Of a DNA stretch of 54,522 nt, positions 1 to 10,835 are shown one piece after another; position 1 is the first letter of the stretch; every line of letters starts with the position of its first letter. The position numbers were made by a program, and so were the translations under genes. Below the pieces are notes generated by a model that did not search any database, was not told the origin of the DNA, and worked only from the letters and a program-made list of their open reading frames with translations. Source of the stretch: Neisseria perflava (GTDB taxonomy: Bacteria; Pseudomonadota; Gammaproteobacteria; Burkholderiales; Neisseriaceae); contig NZ_JALJYC010000019.1 of the NCBI RefSeq assembly GCF_024170405.1, forward strand, positions 1 through 54,522, written 5' to 3'.

Positions 1-64
1 TATACTACGAAACGGATATGGAGATCCAAGGGTGCATTCTGAGGCAGGCAGCCTGTTTGGTTGC

Positions 65-140
65 TATGATATATTGATTTCAATATACAAGGGTGGGTTT
101 TAACCCACCAAAATCATAAAATATTGGGTAAAAACCCAAT
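65..140. repeat. Cluster of three short hairpins
   Basis: Three perfect or near-perfect inverted repeats lie side by side: around 70-87 (TATATTG/CAATATA), 92-109 (GGTGGGTT/AACCCACC) and 123-140 (ATTGGGT/ACCCAAT). They sit just downstream of acpS, which reads leftward, and the nearest one is followed on the minus strand by a T-rich stretch, so it can act as the acpS terminator. Similar GGGTT/AACCC hairpins recur at 20511-20564. I see no gene in bases 1-155. Confidence 0.5.
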
Positions 141-155
141 ACGGCCAATACGGTT

Positions 156-533
156 TTATTTTTCCGCCACCGCAAAAGCCAATACGGTATCGTCTTCATC
201 GCTCATGCTCAGGCTGACTTGGCGGATACCCTGCTCGCCCAACCATTTTTCCAGCGCGGGCGCGTAGAAAAATTCGGGCTTGCCCAGCTGGTCGTGGCCG
301 ATACCGATGTTGCGAAACGACACCGCGCCGCGTATGCCGGTGCCGACGGCTTTGGCAAACGCTTCTTTGGCAGCGAAATGCTTGGCCAAATAATTGACCT
401 GATTGCCCGCCTGCGGAAACTCCAGCAGCTCTTCCGGGCTGAGAATGCGGTCGGCAAAAGCCTGACCGAATTTTTTATTCAGACGGATAATGCGTTTGAG
501 CGACACAATGTCTGTGCCGATACCGTAAATCAT
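156..533 (-). CDS. acpS: Holo-[acyl-carrier-protein] synthase
   Basis: Transfers 4'-phosphopantetheine from CoA to the serine of apo-ACP, which activates fatty acid synthesis in the cytoplasm. The protein is 125 residues, the usual AcpS size. The N-terminal GTDIV motif gives Asp8 and the KEAFAKA helix gives Glu57, the two Mg2+ ligands of the family (Asp9/Glu58 in E. coli numbering). It lies 134 bases downstream of pdxJ on the same strand, and the two are separated by an uptake-sequence pair. The pdxJ-acpS order is common in proteobacteria. Nothing is missing or unusual. Confidence 0.96.
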   Translation of the reverse strand: MIYGIGTDIVSLKRIIRLNKKFGQAFADRILSPEELLEFPQAGNQVNYLAKHFAAKEAFAKAVGTGIRGAVSFRNIGIGHDQLGKPEFFYAPALEKWLGEQGIRQVSLSMSDEDDTVLAFAVAEK

Positions 534-560
534 GGGTTCTCCTTATGGCGGGGCGGGCAG

Positions 561-635
561 GAGGCCGTCTGAAAAACCTTACCGCAGGTATGCGTAGCTG
601 CGCCGCATACCCTATATCCGTTTTCAGACGGCCTG
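561..635 (-). terminator. Uptake-sequence inverted pair after pdxJ
   Basis: GCCGTCTGAA at 564-573 is matched by its reverse complement at 623-632, with a loop of about 50 bases. It lies between pdxJ and acpS, so it could attenuate read-through into acpS. The loop is long for an efficient terminator. Confidence 0.5.
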
Positions 636-667
636 ATTTTCACACTCAATCACCACAACTTGATGAC

Positions 668-1396
668 TCAAGGCAGCAGACGCGCCTTAAACATCACCTC
701 TTTCATCTGGCGGATGGCTTCCGGCAGACCCAAGAAAACTGCCTGCGCAATCAGCGCGTGGCCGATGTTTAATTCGCGAATCGCCAAAATCTGCGCAATG
801 GGGGTAACATTGTGAATCGTCAGACCGTGGCCGGCGTTGACCACCAAGCCCAAATCGCTGGCAAAATGCGCACCGTTTTCAATACGTTGGAACTGTTTCA
901 TCCGCTCAGCATGACTGTGCGCATCGGCATAAGCGCCGGTATGCAGCTCAATCACGGGCGCGCCCACATCTTTGGCGGCCTGAATCTGATCGCCGTCGGC
1001 GTCGATAAACAGCGACACGCGGATACCGGCGTCGGTCAGGATTTTGGTGAAATGCGCCACTTTTTCCTGCTGCGCCAACACGTCCAAACCGCCTTCGGTG
1101 GTTACCTCTTGGCGTTTTTCCGGCACGATACACACGTCTTCCGGCATAACCTTGAGCGCGTTTTCCAGCATTTCTTCGGTCAGCGCCATCTCCAGATTCA
1201 GGCGCGTGCGGATGGCGCTTTTCACGGCAAACACATCTGCGTCTTTGATATGGCGGCGGTCTTCGCGCAAATGCATGGTAATCAGGTCAGCGCCGTGGAT
1301 TTCCGCAATCAGCGCGGCCTCAACCGGACTGGGATACACCGTACCGCGCGCATTGCGCACGGTGGCGACGTGGTCGATATTGACACCTAAAAGCAT
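668..1396 (-). CDS. pdxJ: Pyridoxine 5'-phosphate synthase
   Basis: Condenses 1-deoxyxylulose 5-phosphate with 3-amino-1-hydroxyacetone phosphate to give pyridoxine 5'-phosphate, the last step of de novo vitamin B6 synthesis. The 242-residue protein starts MLLGVNIDHVATVRNARGT, the conserved PdxJ N-terminus, and carries the phosphate-binding segment LVVNAGHGL near the C-terminus. I chose the ATG at 1396 rather than the in-frame ATG at 1411, because an AAAGGAAA ribosome site lies directly before 1396 and the family begins there. recO lies upstream on the same strand and acpS downstream. It supplies the PLP used by GcvP, also in this window. Confidence 0.95.
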   Translation of the reverse strand: MLLGVNIDHVATVRNARGTVYPSPVEAALIAEIHGADLITMHLREDRRHIKDADVFAVKSAIRTRLNLEMALTEEMLENALKVMPEDVCIVPEKRQEVTTEGGLDVLAQQEKVAHFTKILTDAGIRVSLFIDADGDQIQAAKDVGAPVIELHTGAYADAHSHAERMKQFQRIENGAHFASDLGLVVNAGHGLTIHNVTPIAQILAIRELNIGHALIAQAVFLGLPEAIRQMKEVMFKARLLP

Positions 1397-1422
1397 GGCT
1401 TTTCCTTTCATTGGCTTGGGTT

Positions 1423-1462
1423 TTCAGACGGCCTTGTTAGAACCTGTATTCGCAAGTCTGAA
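1423..1462. repeat. Uptake sequence with a fragment of a MITE-like end
   Basis: A single reverse uptake sequence at 1423-1432 is followed by TTAGAACCTGTATTC at 1437-1451. This matches the terminal inverted repeat of the MITE-like element at 37239-37402. A half uptake sequence, GTCTGAA, follows at about 1454. It looks like a decayed or solo end of the same repeat family. Confidence 0.45.
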
Positions 1463-1495
1463 AAATATGGGTTCAGTTTAGCATCCGCACACGCC

Positions 1496-2224
1496 CTACC
1501 CTTGAAACTGCTGAATCTGCTGCAACACCTGCCGCGATTTAATCCCCTCGGGTAGGTGGAAATCCAGCAGCAGGCGTGTGATTTTTAAGGCTTGCTGCAG
1601 GCTTTCGCCATCATTAAATTCGCCGTTGCGCAATTGGATGAGGGTTTCGCCGCTGACGGCCACTCCTTTGCCTTCTTGCTTATCGGACTGCGCCAGCGGC
1701 ACCAACGCGTCTTGCGCACTCAGCCAGTATTGGGCATCGGCGGTGATTCTGTCGCCGTTAAAATCGGCGTATAAATCGGGGGCGTGACCGAGCGCGGTCA
1801 GCAGTGTCCACTCGAAACCGCGCAGGGCGGCGATGTGGTTGGGCTCGGTACAAATGCTTTCCATCACCTCCACCAGCGCGTCATACAGCGCGGGCAGCGG
1901 ATCTTCGCGGGCGGTCAGTTTCAACATCAGCTCGTTGACATACAGGCCGCTGAAGAGCGCCCTGCCCTGCGGTTGCGGCCAGCCGCCCAGCCATTCGGCG
2001 CGGTGCAGCGTTTTCAATTCCTGAGAGCCGTACCACGAAGCGCTCATCGGCACAAACGGCACCAATACGCCGCGCAACTCGCTCATGCGTTTTCTCGCGC
2101 TGCGCGCCAACAGCGCCACGCGCCCGTAGCGGCGGCTGTACACTTCCAGCCACAGACTGCTCTCGCGCCACGGCGCGGAGGCAAGCAGGAAAGCGGGTTC
2201 GTGGTTGATACGGTGGCCGGTCAT
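1496..2224 (-). CDS. recO: DNA repair protein RecO
   Basis: RecO anneals single strands and, with RecR, loads RecA onto SSB-coated DNA in the RecF pathway, the main recombination route for pilin variation and repair in Neisseria. The protein is 242 residues, as expected. The N-terminal segment (PAFLLASAPWRESSLWLEVYS) fits the RecO OB-fold, and a helical C-terminal domain follows. The family's zinc-finger cysteines are not obvious, which is usual for beta-proteobacterial forms. The start at 2224 matches the family. It is upstream of pdxJ with a 99-base gap containing a MITE fragment. Confidence 0.93.
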   Translation of the reverse strand: MTGHRINHEPAFLLASAPWRESSLWLEVYSRRYGRVALLARSARKRMSELRGVLVPFVPMSASWYGSQELKTLHRAEWLGGWPQPQGRALFSGLYVNELMLKLTAREDPLPALYDALVEVMESICTEPNHIAALRGFEWTLLTALGHAPDLYADFNGDRITADAQYWLSAQDALVPLAQSDKQEGKGVAVSGETLIQLRNGEFNDGESLQQALKITRLLLDFHLPEGIKSRQVLQQIQQFQG

Positions 2225-2286
2225 GGTGTGTGTGGGAAAGAAGATAAGGGGATTATAGCGGTTTATGCGGGCTTGGCATATAAATA

Positions 2287-2325
2287 AAAGGCCGTCTGAA
2301 AACGGACAAGTTTCAGACGGCCTAA
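2287..2325 (-). terminator. Uptake-sequence hairpin terminator of the efflux operon
   Basis: AGGCCGTCTGAAA and its complement form a 13-base stem with a 9-base loop (cores 2291-2300 and 2312-2321). On the minus strand it is followed by CCTTTTATTT. It ends the macA-macB-outer membrane factor transcript. Confidence 0.85.
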
Positions 2326-2340
2326 CGGCAAAAATACTTT

Positions 2341-3735
2341 TTACTTCGGCGTATAACGTCCCGCCATTGCTTTATACACCATGTTTTCGTATTTCAGGGT
2401 GGTATAACGCTGGCTCAAGACGTTTTGCGCGTTGCTGTATTGGGTATTGAGCGCTTCGAGCCAGTCTTTGAGCTCGTTTTTGCCGTATTCGTAGCGGATT
2501 TTGTAGTAGCGGCTGTTTTTCACGTCAAGCTGGTAGCGCTGTTCCAGATTGCGCTGCTCGGCCAGGGAATTCTGATAGGCCAGATAGTTGGTGTTGACCT
2601 CGTTCAGCGCGGTGGTCAGGGCTTCTTCAAAATCCAGTTTGGCGTTGTCATAGTTAGCGGCAGCGGTTTTGTCTTCCCATTTCAGGGTCGGCCAATCCAA
2701 GAACGGCAGACTGATGCTGGCGCTGCCGCCGATAAACGGGATATTGAACATGGTACGCGCTTTGCTGGAAGACGTGCTCAAGGTCGCACCGAGGGTTACG
2801 CTCGGGTACCAGCTGCGTTTTTGCGCGGCATAGGTTTGCAGCAGCGACTGCACGCGCAATTCGGCGGCGCGTAAGTCGGGGCGGTTGGCCAATACTGTAA
2901 TCGGCACGTTCAAATCCACGCCTTTCACGGGCAGCAAGCGGTAGGTGGAAGGCTCGGCGGCGATGGCTTCGCCGGGTTTCAGGTTAAGCAGGTTGCGCAG
3001 GGTCTGCTCCAGCGTGTTGCGGCTGTCTTGCAGCGACAATAAATTGTTGCGGGCGCTCAGCAGCGATTGGTTGGCGCTGGTCACTTCGCTGGAATCCACT
3101 TTGCCGTAACGGTATTTCACCGCCACGATACGGGCGATTTCTTCGTATTCCTTGATGGATTTTTGCGTCAGCGCCATCGCTTCGTTGATGTAGGCGATGT
3201 TGAAATAGGCGTCGGCGACATTATTCACCACGGTCAGGCGGGTGTTGGCCAAGTCTTCCTGCGTGGCGCGGTATTCCCACACTTGCGCGTCGGCGGTGGC
3301 ACGCAGTCTCTGCCACAAATCCAGCTCATAGCTCAAACCGAGCTGACTGCTGAAACTGTCGCTGCTGCTGCCGCCGGTTTTCAGGTTTTTCGAGGTAGAA
3401 GCACCCAGCGAACCGCTAAAGGTCGGCACCAAATCGGCGCCAAGAATGTTCGCCTGATACAGGGCTTTATTCACGCTGATGGCGGCTTGTTTCAAGTCGA
3501 TATTGTTCGCCAAGGCCTGCTCTTCCAGCGCGTTGAGCTGGCTGCTTTGGTAGATTTCCCACCAGTTGCCGTTGATTTCATACTGCTCGGCGGTTTGCGC
3601 CGCGCTCATCACCGCGCCGCTGTTGTCCAGCGTGGGCACGGTGCCGACTTTGGGGTTGATGGCGCAGGCGCTTAAGGCCAGCGCAACGGAGAGGGCTAAG
3701 GCCGTCTGAAAATGCTGTTTGCTTTGCTTTTGCAT
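2341..3735 (-). CDS. Outer membrane efflux factor (TolC/NodT family lipoprotein)
   Basis: A 464-residue outer membrane channel of the TolC superfamily. The signal peptide ends in lipobox LSAC with Cys24, so the protein is probably acylated, like the NodT/OprM branch. Two repeated TolC-type segments are visible (LKQAAISVNKALYQANILG and RAAELRVQSLLQTYA regions). It follows macB with a 147-base gap holding an uptake-sequence hairpin, so it is likely the exit duct for MacAB. Bases 3701-3710 are an uptake sequence placed in frame, encoding FQTA in the signal peptide. As far as I recall, pathogenic Neisseria carry macAB without a dedicated channel gene and are thought to use MtrE. Confidence 0.9.
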   Translation of the reverse strand: MQKQSKQHFQTALALSVALALSACAINPKVGTVPTLDNSGAVMSAAQTAEQYEINGNWWEIYQSSQLNALEEQALANNIDLKQAAISVNKALYQANILGADLVPTFSGSLGASTSKNLKTGGSSSDSFSSQLGLSYELDLWQRLRATADAQVWEYRATQEDLANTRLTVVNNVADAYFNIAYINEAMALTQKSIKEYEEIARIVAVKYRYGKVDSSEVTSANQSLLSARNNLLSLQDSRNTLEQTLRNLLNLKPGEAIAAEPSTYRLLPVKGVDLNVPITVLANRPDLRAAELRVQSLLQTYAAQKRSWYPSVTLGATLSTSSSKARTMFNIPFIGGSASISLPFLDWPTLKWEDKTAAANYDNAKLDFEEALTTALNEVNTNYLAYQNSLAEQRNLEQRYQLDVKNSRYYKIRYEYGKNELKDWLEALNTQYSNAQNVLSQRYTTLKYENMVYKAMAGRYTPK

Positions 3736-3751
3736 GGTCGTTCTTTCTCGG

Positions 3752-3793
3752 GTTTTCAGACGGCCTTTGGGTCACAAAGGCCGTCTGAAAATC
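3752..3793. terminator. Uptake-sequence hairpin between macB and the efflux channel gene
   Basis: TTTTCAGACGGCC (core 3755-3764) and GGCCGTCTGAAAA (core 3780-3789) form an outward-facing stem extended by CTTT/AAAG. It lies inside an apparent operon, so it may lower expression of the last gene. Confidence 0.6.
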
Positions 3794-3837
3794 ATCAATG
3801 CAGTGTCGGTTAACACTTTAATTTGCCCGTATAGGCA

Positions 3838-3867
3838 ATCGGTGAGCAAGGATGCCCACCCTACGAT
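3838..3867. repeat. Short dispersed GTGGGC-type hairpin
   Basis: The segment GGTGAGCAAGGATGCCCACC, followed by CTACG, is an imperfect hairpin. Related CACCCTAC-ending hairpins occur at 5880-5942 and 32110-32225. Confidence 0.4.
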
Positions 3868-3882
3868 GTTGCGTTATTCGGA

Positions 3883-5820
3883 TTAATCCTGCGCCAGCGC
3901 GTCAATCGGATTGAGTTGAGCCGCACGGTTAGCCGGCATAAAGCCGAAGGCCACGCCGATAATGCTGGAGCACAATACCGCGCCGATAATCGACAGGGTG
4001 GAGAAGCTCATCGGGAAATCGCTGACAAAATAAGCGAATACCACACCAATCATGCCCGACAAGGCCACACCGACCAAGCCGCCGATTAGGCAGATGAGCA
4101 CCGCCTCAATCAAAAATTGCTGCAAAATATTGCTCTGCCGTGCGCCAATCGCCATGCGCACACCGATTTCTTTGGTGCGCTCGGTGACCGACACCAGCAT
4201 GATGTTCATCACGCCGATACCGCCGACCACCAGCGAAATCATGGCGATACAGGAAATCAAGAGCTTCATCGTACCGGTAGTCGATTCGATGGTCTGCTTG
4301 ATGCTGTCACTGTTGCGCATAAAGAAGTCTTCAGTGCCGTGACGCGCAATCAAGAGCTGGGACAGGCTTTTTTGTGCCACTTGGCTATCGGCATCATCTT
4401 TGATTTTGACGATAATCGAGTTGGTGTAACTCTCGCCGGTAATCTGGTGCATAACCGTGGTATAAGGCGACCACAACATCAGGCTGTCGGAGCTGCCAAA
4501 GTTGTTGGTTTGGTCGTCCATAATGCCGATGATGGTCAGCGGGCGTTTTTTAAACAGCACCACTTTGCCCAGCGGATTGACGCCATCGCTAAAAAGCTTT
4601 TTCTGCGTGTTGCGGTCGATAATCACCACTTGCGCGTCTTCTTTGACATCACGCTCGTCAAACAAACGACCTTCGCCCAAGATCAGGCCGCGAGCGTCAA
4701 AATACTGCTCGCCCACGCCGTATAAAGTGGCGGTCAGGTCGGTATTTTTATACGTCAGCGTGGCGCTGGAGGACGTTTGCGGCGTAGCTGAGGCGACATA
4801 GCTTTGCTTGGCAATTACCTGTGCGTCATTGACAGTCAGGGTCTTAATCCTACTGGAGCGCCTGTCACCGAAGCCCTTACCCGGGAAAATGGTAATGGTA
4901 TTCGTACCCATCGCATTGATGTCGGCCAAAATCTTCTCTTGCGAACCGTTACCCAAGGCCACCACCGACACCACCGAAGCGATACCGATGATAATGCCGA
5001 GCATGGTCAGCAGCGAGCGCATTTTGTGCGCCACAATCGCCTGCACCGACATTTTGAAGGCTTCCATAAATTGGTCGTAGTAAAACGACCAGGAATTGTT
5101 TTCCTTTACGCTTTCGACTTGGCTGGGCTTGATGTCGGTATTTTTGCTGTTGTCGGCAATGATTTCGCCATCACGGATTTCAATCACGCGGTTGGCGTTG
5201 GCAGCAATGCTCGGGTCGTGCGTTACCATGATGATGGTGTGGCCTTCATCATGTAGGCGGTGCAGAATCTCCATCACGTTTTTGCCGCTGGCGGTATCCA
5301 GTGCGCCGGTCGGTTCGTCCGCAAAGATGATTTCGCCGCCGTTCATCAAGGCGCGGGCGATGGACACACGCTGCTGCTGACCGCCGGAAAGCTCGCTCGG
5401 TTTGTTGTTTTCTTTACCTTCTAAGCCCAAGTCGTGCAACAGCTTGACGGCGCGTTCGGAACGCTCTTTCTCGTTCATGCCCAAATACACTGCCGGCAAC
5501 GCCACATTGTCGCGGGCAGTCAGCGAACTCAACAGGTTGTAGCGTTGGAAAATAAAGCCGAAACGCTTGCGGCGCAAACCGGCCAGCTCATCGGCGTCCA
5601 TTTGCGCGGTTTCGATACCGTCGATTTGATAAGAGCCGGAGGTGGCCGAATCCAAGCAGCCTAAGATATTCATCAAGGTAGATTTGCCCGAACCCGACTG
5701 GCCGATAATGGCGACGAAATCGCCCTTCTCTACCGACAGGCTGACGTTTTTCAAAACGTGTACCCGGTTTTCGCCGCTGCCGAAGTAGCGGTTGATGTTT
5801 TTACATTCGATTAAACTCAT
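3883..5820 (-). CDS. macB: Macrolide export ATP-binding/permease protein
   Basis: MacB couples ATP hydrolysis to conformational pumping by a periplasmic MacA hexamer and exports macrolides, peptides and glycolipids. The 645 residues contain an N-terminal ABC domain: Walker A GQSGSGKST at about 40-48, signature LSGGQQQR at 144-151, and Walker B IIFADE at 164-169. A transmembrane helix lies near 270, followed by the large periplasmic MacB core and FtsX-like helices near 530, 580 and 610. This is the full architecture of a type VII ABC transporter. The gene follows macA at a 161-base distance with uptake sequences between them. Confidence 0.95.
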   Translation of the reverse strand: MSLIECKNINRYFGSGENRVHVLKNVSLSVEKGDFVAIIGQSGSGKSTLMNILGCLDSATSGSYQIDGIETAQMDADELAGLRRKRFGFIFQRYNLLSSLTARDNVALPAVYLGMNEKERSERAVKLLHDLGLEGKENNKPSELSGGQQQRVSIARALMNGGEIIFADEPTGALDTASGKNVMEILHRLHDEGHTIIMVTHDPSIAANANRVIEIRDGEIIADNSKNTDIKPSQVESVKENNSWSFYYDQFMEAFKMSVQAIVAHKMRSLLTMLGIIIGIASVVSVVALGNGSQEKILADINAMGTNTITIFPGKGFGDRRSSRIKTLTVNDAQVIAKQSYVASATPQTSSSATLTYKNTDLTATLYGVGEQYFDARGLILGEGRLFDERDVKEDAQVVIIDRNTQKKLFSDGVNPLGKVVLFKKRPLTIIGIMDDQTNNFGSSDSLMLWSPYTTVMHQITGESYTNSIIVKIKDDADSQVAQKSLSQLLIARHGTEDFFMRNSDSIKQTIESTTGTMKLLISCIAMISLVVGGIGVMNIMLVSVTERTKEIGVRMAIGARQSNILQQFLIEAVLICLIGGLVGVALSGMIGVVFAYFVSDFPMSFSTLSIIGAVLCSSIIGVAFGFMPANRAAQLNPIDALAQD

Positions 5821-5860
5821 GGGGTGTTACCGTGGTGTGCGGAGAAGCCGCGTTTGGATA

Positions 5861-5956
5861 AAGGCCGTCTGAAATCATGCGTAGGGCAGGTCAAACCTGT
5901 CATTCTGATGTTTCCAAATGGTGGTTCATACCACCCTACTTGTTTCAGACGGCCTT
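5861..5956. repeat. Uptake-sequence-bounded insert between macA and macB
   Basis: Cores at 5864-5873 and 5944-5953 flank about 70 bases that contain GTAGGG at 5881 and CACCCTAC near 5932-5939 plus internal inverted repeats. It may act as an attenuator inside the macAB operon. The inner segment belongs to the small hairpin family seen at 3838 and 32110. Confidence 0.45.
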
Positions 5957-5981
5957 TTCTAGTGAATGGCGGTATTGCCGT

Positions 5982-7178
5982 TTACATCGGCGGGCCGCCC
6001 ATGCCGCGTTGGTTGCTGCTGCCTGCAGCTTTTTCATCCGCGCTCATTTCCGACACAATCACTTTTTCGCCTTCTTTCAGACCGCTTTTCACTTCGATGT
6101 TCATGCTGTCTTTCAGGCCGGTAGTAACTTCGCGGTGTTCAACGCGGCCGGGCTTGCCTTTTTCATCCTGCACCAATACGCGCACATAAGATTTGCCGTT
6201 TTCGGTTTTGACGGTCAGGGTCGGAATTACCAGCACATCGTTGGCGCTGTTGATTTCGATGGTGTTTTGCGTGGTCATACCGAAGGCCAGTTTGCGGTCT
6301 TCATTCGGTACCAGCGCACGCGCATAGTAGTAAATCGCGCTTTCGGTGGTGTCGGTACTGTTGTCATAGCTACCTTGCGACATGGTGGTCAGACCCGGGT
6401 CGATACTATCCAGCGTGGCGGAAATCGGTGCGTCGGATTCCGACAAGATGGTAAAGGTCAGCGATTGGCCGGGTTTCACTTTGGTAATGTCGCCTTCGGC
6501 AATCTGCATTTTGTTCAACATCACATCCAAGTTAGCCATTTGGATAATGGTCGGCGTGGTTTGGCTGGCGTTAACGGTTTGGCCTTCTTCCACCGGAATC
6601 GCCACGACAGTACCGTCCATCGGCGCAACGATATGGGTATAACCCAAGTCGGCTTCGGCGGTATTGATGGAGATTTGGGTTTGGCGGATGGAGGATTTCA
6701 GCTCTTCCACGCTGGCTTTGGCCGAAGCGTAAGTGTCTTCCGCATCTTCCAAATTGGCTTTGGAAGTCGCGTCTTCTTTCCACAAGGCTTGTTCGCGTTT
6801 GTATTTTTTATCGGCGCTCTTCAAAGCGATTTCTGCCGATACCAGTTGGGCGCGGTAGGTATCCAGCTTGGCTTTGTTGGTATTGAGCGTATTGGTTTGA
6901 GTGGTGGAATCGATTTCGGCAATCGGATCGCCTTTTTTGATTTCCTGTCCCAATTTCACATACAGCTTTTTAATCTGACCGGAAGCCTGCGAACCGACTT
7001 CCACCAAACTCGGCGAAGAAATCTCGCCAGTGGCCGATACGGTTTGGCGGATACTGGAACGCTTTACCGTTTCCGTGATGTAATTGGTTTGATCCTTGGG
7101 CTTGAAATACATCCAAGCGCCGACGGCCACTGCTGCCAATACCAGCAGCCCGATGATCCATTTGATTGTTTTAGACAT
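5982..7178 (-). CDS. macA: Macrolide efflux periplasmic adaptor (membrane fusion protein)
   Basis: Periplasmic adaptor that bridges MacB and an outer membrane channel. The 398 residues begin with an inner-membrane anchor at about 7-25. A barrel/lipoyl segment follows (GQIKKLYVKLGQEIKKGDPIAEI, about 66-88), then an alpha-helical hairpin with LDTYRAQLVSAEIALKSADKK, the second lipoyl half and a beta-barrel domain. The C-terminus is rich in Gly/Met/Pro. It is the first gene of the operon and has a recognisable promoter upstream. In gonococci the orthologue adds to macrolide tolerance, and a single change in its -10 region raises expression (established for N. gonorrhoeae). Confidence 0.95.
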   Translation of the reverse strand: MSKTIKWIIGLLVLAAVAVGAWMYFKPKDQTNYITETVKRSSIRQTVSATGEISSPSLVEVGSQASGQIKKLYVKLGQEIKKGDPIAEIDSTTQTNTLNTNKAKLDTYRAQLVSAEIALKSADKKYKREQALWKEDATSKANLEDAEDTYASAKASVEELKSSIRQTQISINTAEADLGYTHIVAPMDGTVVAIPVEEGQTVNASQTTPTIIQMANLDVMLNKMQIAEGDITKVKPGQSLTFTILSESDAPISATLDSIDPGLTTMSQGSYDNSTDTTESAIYYYARALVPNEDRKLAFGMTTQNTIEINSANDVLVIPTLTVKTENGKSYVRVLVQDEKGKPGRVEHREVTTGLKDSMNIEVKSGLKEGEKVIVSEMSADEKAAGSSNQRGMGGPPM

Positions 7179-7250
7179 AGCGGATACCTGATAAGCGGCC
7201 GCTTGGTTTTCAGACGGCCGGATGTGTCGGATAAAGAATGAAATGCAGCG

Positions 7251-7279
7251 ATTCTACTGGAAATATGCCCTTGAGCCAA
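7251..7279 (-). promoter_or_regulatory. Likely sigma-70 promoter of macAB
   Basis: On the minus strand TTGGCT (7279-7274) is separated by exactly 17 bases from TAGAAT (7256-7251). They match consensus at 4/6 and 5/6. The predicted start point is near 7244, about 65 bases before the macA ATG. A lone uptake sequence at 7209-7218 lies within the predicted leader. The rest of the 7179-7478 gap holds only the gcvP terminator and AT-rich sequence. Confidence 0.6.
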
Positions 7280-7403
7280 GACTTTGCCTGCGCCTTTTCC
7301 GCTTCAATCGCTTGTTTTTAAATGTATTTCGGCAAAACCATTTCCATAATATTGCACCGCATTTACATATTTCTCCATATCTGCGGCGGGTTTTACACAA
7401 TAA

Positions 7404-7452
7404 AAAGGCCGTCTGAAAACATACGGAATCCGTATCTTTCAGACGGCCTTGG
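7404..7452 (-). terminator. Long cruciform terminator of gcvP
   Basis: Uptake cores at 7408-7417 and 7438-7447 are extended inward by ATACGGAATCCGTAT, so almost the whole 45 bases can pair. On the minus strand the hairpin is followed by CCTTTTTATTG. It is one of the strongest terminators in the window. Confidence 0.85.
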
Positions 7453-7478
7453 CTTATGCCTCAATTATCAGGCAGACA

Positions 7479-10325
<2,847 letters not shown>

Positions 10326-10451
10326 TGCTTTTTTCCTTTTGAAAGAGGCCGTCTGAAAACCGCACGGCCAGTCGGTTTAGTGGTCAGATTTGCAGGAATG
10401 ACAAACCTGAGTTAGGTTATCCTGTCTTTTCTCTTTTGATGGAATCACCTC

Positions 10452-10811
10452 ATGCCAAACACCCCGGCTCCGCAAGGCGTTATCGGCCCGCATGAAGGAC
10501 GCGAATTGGCGCTGATGTTGTCCGGCAGCAAGCATGTCGCTTTATTTGACAGCCTGCCTGCCGACTTTGCGCCCTATCTGCAACAAGGAAAATTCCATGC
10601 GCTCGAAGTGCCGTTTCCAAAATTCGGCTTTACCGGCATGATTATTTTTTGCCCTAAATCCCGCCAACAGGCCGAACGCCTGAAATCGCTGCTGCTGGAT
10701 TCTGTCGGGCGCGGTTTTGTCGTGGAAACCGAACGCGAAATCGGGCGGATTTTAGGTTACACAGAAGCGGATATCGAAACCTATCTGCGCCATATCACCA
10801 GAAAACGGTAA
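10452..10811 (+). CDS. Conserved hypothetical protein, 119 residues
   Basis: I do not recognise a named family. The protein has no signal peptide or membrane segment. It is compact and soluble, with segments such as GREIGRILGYTEADIETYLRHI at the C-terminus that look like a small alpha/beta fold. The ATG at 10452 follows a TGATGGAATC leader with a weak ribosome site. It is divergent from gcvP (126-base gap with one uptake sequence at 10348-10357) and convergent with tag. Codon use matches its neighbours, so it is probably a genuine native gene of the genus. Confidence 0.75.
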   Translation: MPNTPAPQGVIGPHEGRELALMLSGSKHVALFDSLPADFAPYLQQGKFHALEVPFPKFGFTGMIIFCPKSRQQAERLKSLLLDSVGRGFVVETEREIGRILGYTEADIETYLRHITRKR

Positions 10812-10835
10812 ACCTTTGGATTGCCAAACCTTTTG

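Noticed and set aside
5877..7241. Plus-strand open frame (454 codons) opposite macA
   Set aside because: Same shadow effect. The translation is rich in Phe, His and Gly with no domain, while the minus strand carries a complete membrane fusion protein.
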